A stretch of 10,479 nucleotides of DNA from DTU036 sp964346475. Its GTDB lineage: Bacteria > Bacillota > Clostridia > Peptostreptococcales > Acidaminobacteraceae. The position numbers were made by a program, and so were the translations under genes. Location: positions 1 to 10,479 of the forward strand of contig CAYFUM010000037.1 of the NCBI GenBank assembly GCA_964346475.1, read 5' to 3'. The notes below the pieces were generated by a model. The model had not been told where the DNA came from, did not search any database, and saw only the letters and a list, made by a program, of their open reading frames with translations. Below are positions 1 through 7,335 of the stretch, piece by piece (position 1 is the first letter of the stretch; each line of letters starts with the position of its first letter).

Positions 1-595
1 CCTCCACCTCTTCTAGGATCTCCTGGCTAGTCTTTGAAGCGTCCAGGCTGTGGATTCTCCTATTAGCTCTTGCTAGAAGCTGGTAGCCCTCCCTAATCTT
101 TAGGTGAAAGGCCAGGTCCTCATCGTCCAGGCGGTTGATTTCTCTTTTATTTTCCCTAATCCTTCTCAGACCCTCCTCAGGGTCTAGATCAAGATAGAAG
201 GTTATATGGGGCATGTGGCCCTCTATGGCAAAGTCATTGAGCCTGGCAATTTTTTCCATGCCAAGACCCCGGCCATAGCCCTGGTAGACCACTGAAGAGT
301 CCACATACCTGTCCATAAGGACCAGCCTTCCTGCTTCCAGGGCAGGCAGGACCTTTTCCACCAGGTGCTGCCTTCTAGAGGCTGCAAAAAGGATGGCCTC
401 GGTCATGGGATCCATGGGGCTTGTAGTCTTTTTAAGAATGATATTTCTTATCTCCTCTGCAACTTCTACACCACCGGGCTCCCTGGTGACCAGGATGTCA
501 AGCTTTAAATCCTCTAGCTTCTCTACTAGTTTATTGATCAGGGTGGTCTTACCGCTGCCCTCACCGCCCTCAAAGGATATCCACAGTCCCTTCAT
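1..595 (-). CDS. tmk: Thymidylate kinase (dTMP kinase), C-terminus cut by window edge
   Basis: Phosphorylates dTMP to dTDP with ATP, the step shared by the de novo and salvage routes to dTTP; cytosolic. I translated 198 residues from the ATG at 595; the family is usually about 205-215 residues, so only a short C-terminal piece and the stop are missing. Visible motifs: P-loop FEGGEGSGKTT (residues 8-18), TREPGG (37-42) of the dTMP site, RRQH (74-77), the DRY motif (95-97) continuing into SSVVYQGYGRGLG (100-112), and a basic/acidic lid region around residues 147-160 (RENKREINRLDDED). All key residues are present. Val43 follows EPGG where bacterial enzymes usually have Thr, probably without consequence. 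It is the fourth gene of the uvrBAC cluster, 9 bases after the uvrC stop and with no visible promoter of its own, so it is probably co-transcribed with the repair genes. In many Firmicutes tmk instead sits beside holB; whether holB follows here cannot be seen. Identity is firm. Confidence 0.96.
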   Translation of the reverse strand, partial: MKGLWISFEGGEGSGKTTLINKLVEKLEDLKLDILVTREPGGVEVAEEIRNIILKKTTSPMDPMTEAILFAASRRQHLVEKVLPALEAGRLVLMDRYVDSSVVYQGYGRGLGMEKIARLNDFAIEGHMPHITFYLDLDPEEGLRRIRENKREINRLDDEDLAFHLKIREGYQLLARANRRIHSLDASKTSQEILEEVE

Positions 596-600
596 ATCTC

Positions 601-606
601 TCTCCT
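601..606 (-). promoter_or_regulatory. Ribosome binding site of tmk, touching the uvrC stop
   Basis: On the minus strand the sequence reads TAGGAGAGAGATATG. AGGAGA is a good Shine-Dalgarno sequence five bases before the tmk ATG, and its first two bases (AG) are the last two of the uvrC TAG stop. Ribosomes ending uvrC therefore finish on the tmk ribosome binding site, which suggests translational coupling. It also supports the ATG at 595 as the start. Confidence 0.8.
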
Positions 607-2410
607 ACCTAAAAAATGTATAGATGTCCTGGGCTATTTTGCTGCTGATGCCCTCAACTTCGCTGAGCTCTTCAAGGCTGGCTTTTTTTATAGCCTCCAG
701 GGATTTAAAGTGCTTTAATAGTTCCTTTTTTCTCTTTTCGCCAATACCGGGAATCTCTGTAAGGACAGAGGACTCCAGGCCCTTGCCCCTTAGCTTATGG
801 TGGTAGCTCAGGGCAAACCTGTGGACTTCCTCCTGGATCTTATAGATAAAGCGGTAGAGGCTGGTGGACCTATCCAGAGGGATGGTTTCTCCATCTAGAA
901 AAAGTCCCTGGGTCCTATGCTTATCATCCTTTACCATACCACAGATTTCAAGATCCAGCTCCATCTCCTCTAGGACCTTCTTAACTGCTCTTATCTGATG
1001 AATGCCACCATCAATAAGGATAAGGTCAGGCCTTTTTCCAAAGCCCTCCTCGTGGAGTCTTTTAAGCCTTCTTCTTAGCATCTCCTCCATGGAGTCCACA
1101 TCACTGCCGGCCCTCTCCTGGAGGATTCTAAAGCGCCTATAGTCCGAGGGCTTTCTCCTCCCCTTTTCAAAGACCACCATGGAGCCCACGGTGAAACTCC
1201 CCGATAGGTGGGAAATATCATAGGCTTCTATCCTGTGGATATGCCTGGAGAAGATAGTGTAAAGAGCAAGCTCCAGCTCCTCCTTCTCCTCCCTGTCCCT
1301 GTCAATCCTCTCAGAGAATTTATGGAGAAATTCCCAGGAGTTCCTGCGAACAAGCTCCAACATCTCCCTTTTCTCTCCCCTTTTAGGGATAGTTACCTCC
1401 ACCCTATGGCCAGAAACCTTCCTCAGATAGTCTCTAAGGACCCCCTGGTCTCTAATCTCCTCCACCACCAGCTCCCCGGGAATAAAGGCTGCCTCCTGGT
1501 AGTACTGGATAATAAATTCCTCCAGGGTTTCCCCCCTGTCCTTTTCCAGAAGGCTATCAAAGACGTGGTTCTCCCTATCAATGATTTTACCATCCCGACG
1601 CATAAAAATTGTAATGCAGAGCCTTTCTTCCTTTTCGGAAAAACTAATATAATCAACATCATCAGCCCTGAGCTGGCTGAGCTGCCTATGTAGAGATAGC
1701 CTATTAACGGCCTCTATCTCCTCTCTAATTACAATTGCTCCCTCAAAGTCTAGCCTGGCTGCTGCCTCATCCCTTCTTTCTTCAAGGATTGATAGAAGCT
1801 CCTTCCTATCTCCAGAAAAAAAACTCTTTATGGCCTCCACTGCCCTGTCATAGTCCTCCCTAAGCTCAGGAAAACTACAAGGTGCCAGGCACATGCCCAT
1901 GTGATAGTAGAGGCAGGGCTTGGTTATCTTGTTTAGAGGCAGGTTGCACTTTCTTATAGGATAGACACTGTGCAGGGCTTCCAGGACCTTGTTTACATCA
2001 AAGTCCCCGGTAAAGGGCCCATAGCAGGTGCCCCGGCTATCAAGACCCCTGACTTTAAAGAGCCTGGGAAAGTCTTCCTCGGTTAAAAGGACATAGGGAT
2101 AGCTCTTGTCGTCCTTTAGGAGGACATTGAACTTGGGCTGGTGGGCCTTGATGAGGTTGGCCTCTAAAAGCAGGGCCTCCTCCTCGCTGTTGGTCAGGAT
2201 ATACTCAAATTCCTTTACATTGACCACCAGGGCCTTGGTCTTGACAGGGTGGCTCTCTACCCCCCTAAAATAACTAGTCAACCTATTCTTAAGTTTTTTA
2301 GCCTTGCCCACATAGATGATCTTGCCCAGGCTGTCCTTCATTACATAGACGCCGGGACTCTGGGGTACCAGGGCTAGTTGTTCATTTATTTCCTTGGCTA
2401 GTTTAAACAC
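605..2410 (-). CDS. uvrC: Excinuclease ABC subunit UvrC
   Basis: UvrC is the nuclease of nucleotide excision repair: recruited by UvrB on damaged DNA, it cuts 3' and then 5' of the lesion. The 601 residues match the usual 590-620. Order: GIY-YIG nuclease domain (about 14-95, PGVYVMKD and IIYVGKAK) for the 3' cut; four cysteines at 155, 166, 174 and 178, at the spacing of the Fe-S-binding cysteines reported for E. coli UvrC; a UVR domain (about 205-238) that contacts UvrB; an RNase H-like domain with AYDISH (Asp398), Asp437, LIDGG (Asp467) and the YHHKLR region (His537/538), corresponding to the catalytic residues of the 5' cut; and C-terminal helix-hairpin-helix motifs (about 548-598, IPGIGEKRKKELL and VEGISSKIA). 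The start is GTG at 2410, supported by an AAAGGA site, and it overlaps the uvrA end by eight bases. No residue known to be essential is missing. Third gene of the uvrBAC-tmk operon. Confidence 0.98.
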   Translation of the reverse strand: MFKLAKEINEQLALVPQSPGVYVMKDSLGKIIYVGKAKKLKNRLTSYFRGVESHPVKTKALVVNVKEFEYILTNSEEEALLLEANLIKAHQPKFNVLLKDDKSYPYVLLTEEDFPRLFKVRGLDSRGTCYGPFTGDFDVNKVLEALHSVYPIRKCNLPLNKITKPCLYYHMGMCLAPCSFPELREDYDRAVEAIKSFFSGDRKELLSILEERRDEAAARLDFEGAIVIREEIEAVNRLSLHRQLSQLRADDVDYISFSEKEERLCITIFMRRDGKIIDRENHVFDSLLEKDRGETLEEFIIQYYQEAAFIPGELVVEEIRDQGVLRDYLRKVSGHRVEVTIPKRGEKREMLELVRRNSWEFLHKFSERIDRDREEKEELELALYTIFSRHIHRIEAYDISHLSGSFTVGSMVVFEKGRRKPSDYRRFRILQERAGSDVDSMEEMLRRRLKRLHEEGFGKRPDLILIDGGIHQIRAVKKVLEEMELDLEICGMVKDDKHRTQGLFLDGETIPLDRSTSLYRFIYKIQEEVHRFALSYHHKLRGKGLESSVLTEIPGIGEKRKKELLKHFKSLEAIKKASLEELSEVEGISSKIAQDIYTFFR

Positions 2411-5225
2411 CTAAAATATCCTTTAAAAACCTTCCAGTATAGGAAGCCTCCACCTGGGCTACCTCCTCGGGGGTTCCCTTGGCAATAACCTGACCCCCCC
2501 GGTGGCCACCCTCGGGCCCCATATCTATTATATAATCCGCTGACTTGATAACGTCCAGGTTGTGTTCTATTACCATGAGGCTATTGCCTCCCTCCACCAG
2601 GCGCTGGAGGACCTTGATAAGAAGCTCCACATCGGCCATATGAAGGCCTGTGGTGGGTTCATCTAGGATATAGAGGGTCTGGCCTGTGTCCCTCTTTGAT
2701 AGCTCTGAAGCAAGCTTGACCCTCTGGGCCTCGCCCCCTGAGAGCTGGGTTGAGGGCTGGCCTAGCTTGATATAGCCCAGGCCCACATCCTCCAGGGTCT
2801 GGAGTCTTCTTTTTATGAGACTATGGTTTTCAAAAAAGACCAGGGCCTCACTGACTGTAAGCTCCAGGACGTCATAGATGCTCTTACCCTTGTACTTGAC
2901 CTCCAGGGTTTCTCTATTGTATCTCTTGCCCTTGCAGGTTTCACACTTGACGTAGATATCAGGAAGAAAGTGCATCTCTATCTTGTTTATTCCATCCCCG
3001 GTACAGGCCTCGCAGCGCCCCCCCTTGACATTAAAGGAGAAGCGGCCCTTGGCATAGCCCCTCTTTTTTGACTCTGGAAGCTCACTAAAGAGATCCCTTA
3101 TAGGATCAAAAACCTTGGTATAGGTAGCAGGATTACTCCTGGGGGTCCTGCCTATAGGAGACTGGTCTATATCTATGACCTTGTTTATCATCTCCCAGCC
3201 TTCTAGGCTGTCATGGTCACCGGGTTTTATTGAGAGGTTTTTATAGACCCTCCTATACATGGCCTTGTAGAAGACCTCATTTACCAGGCTGCTCTTGCCC
3301 GATCCACTGACTCCGGTTATGCAGGTAAAGACTCCCAGAGGAAAGGCTACATCCACATCCTTTAGGTTGTTTACCCGGGCCCCCTTAAGAAGGATCTGGC
3401 CCTGGGCCTCCCTTCTTTTTTCAGGTATCTCAATTTTTCTCCTGCCTGAGATAAACTGGCCTGTTACAGACTCCTCCACCTTGATAATCTCTTCTATGGG
3501 TCCCTCGGCTACTACATAGCCACCCTTCTCCCCTGCTCCAGGACCTATGTCCAGGATATAGTCGGCGGACTCTATGGTCTCCTCATCGTGCTCAACAATT
3601 ATCAGGGTATTACCCAGGTCTGTTAGGTTTCTAAGGGTTGATAGGAGTCTCTTATTATCCCTTTGATGGAGGCCAATGGAGGGCTCATCCAGGATATAGA
3701 GGACCCCTGTCAGACCTGAACCTATCTGGGTGGCCAGCCTTATCCTCTGGCTCTCGCCACCGGAAAGGGAACCAGCCCTTCTAGCTAGGGTCAGGTAGTC
3801 AAGGCCCACATCTATTAAAAAATCCAACCTTGCCATAATTTCCTTTATAATCTGCCTAGCTATGCTGGCTGCGGGTTCTCCTAGCTCTAACTTTTCAAAA
3901 AACTCCCTTATATCTCCTACACTTTGACTGGTAAGGTCTACTATATTTAGTCCACCTATGGTGACAGCAAGGACCTCGGGCTTTAGCCTCTTTCCTTCGC
4001 AGGAGGAGCAGGTTATCTCTGCCATATAGGACTCAATCTCTCCCCGCATATAGCCAGAGTGGGTCTCATGGTACCTTCTATTGAGGTTTTGCATAACCCC
4101 CTCTAACTTGGCCCTGACCACTCTTTTTCCATAGCGGCTGGACTCATACTCTATTTCAACCTGCTCACCAGCTTCTCCATAGAAAAGGCGGTTTATCACC
4201 TCCTGGGGAAAGTCACTGACGGGCATCTTGACAGTATAGCCTGTCCCCTTTAAAAGGTTTCTTATCATGTTGCCATAGTAGCTGCCTTCCTTGACATTTT
4301 TATAGGGAACAAGGGCACCCTTTTCTATGCTAAGGCTTCTATCGGGCAGGATAAGCTCAGGGTCCAGCTCCTGGAGGAAGCCCAGGCCCTTGCACTTTTC
4401 ACAGGCTCCAAAGGGGGCGTTGAAGGAAAAGCTCCGGGGCTCCATCTCAGTAATTCCCTGGCCGTGTTCAGGACAGGAAAAGTTCATGTTAAAGACCCTC
4501 TCCCCCTGGCCCAGGACCTCTATGATAACCATGCTGTCCTCTAGACCCAGGGAGGTCTCTATGGAGTCGGTGAGTCTTGATACTATGTCTTCTTTTATAA
4601 CAAGTCTATCCACCAGGACGCTGATGTCATGCTTCTTATTCTTTTCTAGGATCAGGGTATCCTGGAGGTCCCTTATCTCACCGTCTATCTTGACCCTGGC
4701 AAAACCATCCTTGCGTAGGGCTTCAAAGACCTTGGCGTGGGTTCCTTTTTTCCCCCTGACCACGGGAGCTAGGACGTAGATCCTGCTGCCCTCCTTAAGC
4801 TCCATGACCCTATCCACCACCTCATCCAGGCTGGCAGGGGAAATCTCCTTGCCACAGACTGGACAGTGGGGAATACCCACCCGGGCATAGAGAAGCCTGA
4901 GATAGTCATAGATCTCAGTTATGGTTCCCACAGTGGATCTGGGGTTCTTAGAAGTAGATTTTTGGTCAATACTAATAGCCGGTGACAAGCCCTCTATGGA
5001 TTCTACATCGGGTTTTTCCATCTGGCCTAGAAACTGGCGGGCATAGGCCGAGAGACTCTCTACATAACGCCTCTGGCCCTCGGCATAGATGGTATCAAAG
5101 GCCAGGGAGCTCTTTCCCGAGCCCGATAGACCTGTTATTACCACCAGCTCATTTCTAGGTATATGGACATCTATGTTTTTAAGGTTGTGCTCTCTGGCAC
5201 CCTTTACGTATATTTCTTCTTTCAT
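2403..5225 (-). CDS. uvrA: Excinuclease ABC subunit UvrA
   Basis: UvrA is the damage-sensing ATPase of nucleotide excision repair. A dimer loads UvrB at lesions and then leaves. The 940 residues match the standard length. It is a tandem ABC ATPase: Walker A GLSGSGKS (32-39), signature LSGGE (487-491) and Walker B YILDEP (510-515) in the first half; GVSGSGKS (638-645), LSGGE (828-832) and YILDEP (852-857) in the second. Zinc-binding elements: CPVC (121-124) pairing with CSSC (406-409); CPEH (251-254) with CEKC (275-278), so one ligand pair is Cys-x2-His; and CEAC (738-741) with CETC (761-764), the C-terminal zinc finger needed for damage recognition. It starts at ATG 5225 inside the uvrB stop (ATGA, 4-base overlap). 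The nearest strong GGAG lies about 14 bases upstream, too far to be ideal, so its translation probably depends on ribosomes finishing uvrB. Its last codons overlap the uvrC start. Intact, with no extra insertion relative to class I UvrA. Confidence 0.99.
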   Translation of the reverse strand: MKEEIYVKGAREHNLKNIDVHIPRNELVVITGLSGSGKSSLAFDTIYAEGQRRYVESLSAYARQFLGQMEKPDVESIEGLSPAISIDQKSTSKNPRSTVGTITEIYDYLRLLYARVGIPHCPVCGKEISPASLDEVVDRVMELKEGSRIYVLAPVVRGKKGTHAKVFEALRKDGFARVKIDGEIRDLQDTLILEKNKKHDISVLVDRLVIKEDIVSRLTDSIETSLGLEDSMVIIEVLGQGERVFNMNFSCPEHGQGITEMEPRSFSFNAPFGACEKCKGLGFLQELDPELILPDRSLSIEKGALVPYKNVKEGSYYGNMIRNLLKGTGYTVKMPVSDFPQEVINRLFYGEAGEQVEIEYESSRYGKRVVRAKLEGVMQNLNRRYHETHSGYMRGEIESYMAEITCSSCEGKRLKPEVLAVTIGGLNIVDLTSQSVGDIREFFEKLELGEPAASIARQIIKEIMARLDFLIDVGLDYLTLARRAGSLSGGESQRIRLATQIGSGLTGVLYILDEPSIGLHQRDNKRLLSTLRNLTDLGNTLIIVEHDEETIESADYILDIGPGAGEKGGYVVAEGPIEEIIKVEESVTGQFISGRRKIEIPEKRREAQGQILLKGARVNNLKDVDVAFPLGVFTCITGVSGSGKSSLVNEVFYKAMYRRVYKNLSIKPGDHDSLEGWEMINKVIDIDQSPIGRTPRSNPATYTKVFDPIRDLFSELPESKKRGYAKGRFSFNVKGGRCEACTGDGINKIEMHFLPDIYVKCETCKGKRYNRETLEVKYKGKSIYDVLELTVSEALVFFENHSLIKRRLQTLEDVGLGYIKLGQPSTQLSGGEAQRVKLASELSKRDTGQTLYILDEPTTGLHMADVELLIKVLQRLVEGGNSLMVIEHNLDVIKSADYIIDMGPEGGHRGGQVIAKGTPEEVAQVEASYTGRFLKDILGV
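2419..2424 (-). promoter_or_regulatory. Ribosome binding site of uvrC, inside uvrA
   Basis: The minus strand reads AAAGGA, eight bases, then GTG. It lies in the last codons of uvrA and decides the choice of the GTG at 2410 as the uvrC start. That start gives the normal N-terminal extension of about 18 residues before the PGVY motif of the GIY-YIG domain. Confidence 0.65.
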
Positions 5226-7180
5226 CGCTTTCTTTTTAGCTCCTCAATGGCGTCCCTATATTCAATGGCCTTTTCATAATCTAGGTCCTTGGCCGCCTTA
5301 AACATGGCCACCTCCAGCTCAGCCAGGCGCTCTTTTTTATCCAGGCTCTTCATCTGCTCCTTAAAGGATGAGGGTGCCCCCTCCTTCTTAGTAGCAGCCA
5401 GAACCTCCCTGACATCCTTTTTGATGGTGGTGGGGGTAATTCCGTGCTTCTTATTATAGTCCATCTGGAGTTCTCTTCTCCTAGAAGTTTCCTCCAGGGC
5501 TCTTTTCATACTTCCAGTTATTTCATCGGCGTAGAGGATGACCTTGCCCTGGCTATTTCTCGCAGCTCGACCTATGGTCTGGACCAGGGAGGTTTCACTT
5601 CTTAAAAAGCCCTCCTTGTCGGCGTCAAGAATAGCCACCAGGGAGACTTCAGGCAGGTCCAGGCCTTCTCTAAGAAGGTTGATTCCCACCAGGACGTCCA
5701 CCACCCCCAGCCTTAGCTCTCTAATAATCTTCATCCGCTCCAGGGTGTCTATGTCCGAGTGCATGTAGCTGACCTTGGCACCCAGGCTCTTTAGGTAGTC
5801 GGTGAGGTCCTCAGCCATCCTCTTGGTCAGGGTGGTCACCAGGACCCTCTCCTCTGCCTCCACCCTCTTCATAATCTCGCCAAAGAGGTCATCCATCTGG
5901 CCAGCACTGGGCCTGATTTCAACCTCGGGGTCCAGGAGGCCTGTAGGCCTTATAATCTGCTCCTCTTGGTGGCTGGAGTTTTCCAGCTCAAAGGGCCCAG
6001 GGGTAGCTGACACAAAGACTACCTGGCCCATAACCCTGAGAAATTCATCGAAGTTCAGGGGCCTATTATCCAGAGCTGAGGGCAGCCTAAAGCCATAGTC
6101 CACCAGATTCATCTTCCTAGACCGATCCCCTCCATACATCCCCCTGACCTGGGGCAGGGTTACATGGGACTCATCAATGAGCATTAAAAAGTCCTCGGGA
6201 AAATAGTCCAGCAGGGTAAAGGGCCGAGAACCAGGGGGCCTATCCAGGAGGATCCTGGAATAGTTTTCTATCCCCGAACAAAAACCCATCTCCCTAAGCA
6301 TCTCCATGTCATAGCGGGTCCTCTCCTCAATCCTCTGGGCTTCCAGAAGCTTGTTGTGGTCCCTAAAATAGGCCACCCGCTCTTCAAGCTCCGCCTCTAT
6401 ATCTACCAGGCTCCTGGCAACATTTTCCTTGTCGGTGACAAAGTGACTGGCGGGGAAGATAGCTATATGGTCCCTACTTCCCACCCATTCTCCAGTTAGG
6501 ACCTGGATCTCGGAGATACTCTCAATCTCATCTCCAAAGAGCTCTATCCTGTAGGCATTTTCTTCCTTGCTGGCTGGAATGATTTCGATTATATCACCCC
6601 TGACTCTAAAGGTACCCCTTTTAAAGTCAAAGTCATTTCTCTTATACTGGATATCTACAAGCCTGGTAATTATCTCATCCCTGCTTCTTATCATGCCTGG
6701 CCTTAAAGAAAGCACCAGGTTCTGGTAGTCAACGGGACTTCCCAGACCATAGATGCAGGAGACCGAGGCAACAATAAGCACGTCCCTTCTCTCCTGGAGG
6801 GCAGCGGTGGCCGAGTGGCGCAGCTTGTCTATCTCATCATTTATAGATGAGTCCTTCTCAATATATAGGTCCAGGCCCGGAACATAGGCTTCGGGCTGGT
6901 AATAGTCATAGTAGGATACAAAAAATTCCACGGCATTGTCGGGAAAGAACTCCTTGAACTCGGAAGCCAGCTGGGCTGCCAGGGTCTTATTGTGGGCCAG
7001 GACCAGGGTGGGTCTTTGTAGGCCTTCGACAATTTTTGCCATGGTATAGGTTTTACCAGAACCAGTAACCCCTAGGAGGGTCTGGTATTTATTTCCCTTA
7101 TTTATACTTTCTATTAGTCCCTCAATTGCCCTGGGCTGGTCTCCCATGGGCTCAAAGGGGGCTTTAACCTTGAATTTCAT
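5222..7180 (-). CDS. uvrB: Excinuclease ABC subunit UvrB
   Basis: UvrB is the central subunit of nucleotide excision repair. UvrA loads it at damage, it opens the strands with its helicase-like fold, verifies the lesion and recruits UvrC. 652 residues, typical length. Walker A GVTGSGKT (37-44); the aromatic beta-hairpin SYYDYYQPEAYVP (89-101) that threads between the strands; Walker B/DESH box (336-339); SATPG (391-395); helicase motif VI QTIGRAARN (534-542); and a C-terminal UVR domain (about 617-650), the partner of the UVR domain in UvrC. The start at ATG 7180 gives the usual N-terminus (FEPMGDQPRAI at 9-19). The ribosome binding site before it is weak (AGAAGTGG). It is the first gene of the operon and lies just downstream of an extended -10 promoter and a LexA-box-like sequence. 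Its TGA stop overlaps the uvrA ATG. All catalytic motifs are present. Confidence 0.99.
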   Translation of the reverse strand: MKFKVKAPFEPMGDQPRAIEGLIESINKGNKYQTLLGVTGSGKTYTMAKIVEGLQRPTLVLAHNKTLAAQLASEFKEFFPDNAVEFFVSYYDYYQPEAYVPGLDLYIEKDSSINDEIDKLRHSATAALQERRDVLIVASVSCIYGLGSPVDYQNLVLSLRPGMIRSRDEIITRLVDIQYKRNDFDFKRGTFRVRGDIIEIIPASKEENAYRIELFGDEIESISEIQVLTGEWVGSRDHIAIFPASHFVTDKENVARSLVDIEAELEERVAYFRDHNKLLEAQRIEERTRYDMEMLREMGFCSGIENYSRILLDRPPGSRPFTLLDYFPEDFLMLIDESHVTLPQVRGMYGGDRSRKMNLVDYGFRLPSALDNRPLNFDEFLRVMGQVVFVSATPGPFELENSSHQEEQIIRPTGLLDPEVEIRPSAGQMDDLFGEIMKRVEAEERVLVTTLTKRMAEDLTDYLKSLGAKVSYMHSDIDTLERMKIIRELRLGVVDVLVGINLLREGLDLPEVSLVAILDADKEGFLRSETSLVQTIGRAARNSQGKVILYADEITGSMKRALEETSRRRELQMDYNKKHGITPTTIKKDVREVLAATKKEGAPSSFKEQMKSLDKKERLAELEVAMFKAAKDLDYEKAIEYRDAIEELKRKR

Positions 7181-7193
7181 AGACCACTTCTTT

Positions 7194-7207
7194 CGAACGT
7201 TTGTTTG
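7194..7207 (-). promoter_or_regulatory. Probable LexA (SOS/DinR) box of the uvrB operon
   Basis: Plus strand CGAACGTTTGTTTG; minus strand CAAACAAACGTTCG. It fits the Gram-positive LexA box GAAC-N4-GTTC with one core mismatch (GTTT for GTTC in the plus-strand reading) and keeps the flanking C and G. It lies 13-26 bases upstream of the uvrB start and four bases downstream of the predicted -10, so it covers the expected transcription start near 7205. Bound LexA would block initiation. Placement beside a classic SOS gene (uvrBA is LexA-controlled in Bacillus subtilis) raises confidence; binding itself is inferred. Confidence 0.75.
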
Positions 7208-7211
7208 ATAT

Positions 7212-7240
7212 ATTGTACCATAATGGATTATTTACCACCA
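7212..7240 (-). promoter_or_regulatory. Predicted promoter of uvrB-uvrA-uvrC-tmk
   Basis: On the minus strand TGGTACAAT gives an extended -10: TACAAT at 7212-7217 preceded by TG one base away. The -35 position at 17 bases spacing holds TGGTGG (7235-7240), a poor match, so the extended -10 probably carries recognition. The predicted start near 7205 gives a leader of about 25 bases with the LexA-like box at its beginning. No other promoter is evident before tmk. Confidence 0.6.
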
Positions 7241-7279
7241 CTAGTCTAGCTATTATTTTAAATTTAGGCTAATAAGCTT

Positions 7280-7306
7280 TTGTCACAGAGGGCCTTAGAG
7301 TAGAAT
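7280..7306 (+). promoter_or_regulatory. Possible promoter of the DUF3841-like gene
   Basis: TTGTCA (7280-7285) and TAGAAT (7301-7306) resemble -35 and -10 elements, but the spacer is only 15 bases, shorter than the preferred 16-18. The position, about 30 bases before the start codon, is plausible for this divergently transcribed gene. Tentative. Confidence 0.35.
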
Positions 7307-7323
7307 GACTTTATAAGTAAAAA

Positions 7324-7329
7324 AAGGAG
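7324..7329 (+). promoter_or_regulatory. Ribosome binding site of the DUF3841-like gene
   Basis: AAGGAG six bases before the ATG at 7336, within AAAAAAGGAGCCCAGCATG. This is a near-ideal Shine-Dalgarno sequence. It fixes the start and argues that this plus-strand frame is a real gene among many antisense shadow frames. Confidence 0.85.
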
Positions 7330-7335
7330 CCCAGC

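Noticed and set aside
393..6098. Plus-strand open frames opposite the uvr and tmk genes (for example 393-623, 1208-1693, 4327-4779, 5802-6098)
   Set aside because: They lie wholly antisense to genes with complete conserved motifs, their translations are rich in Ser, Leu and Pro without recognisable domains, and they are best explained as codon-bias shadows.
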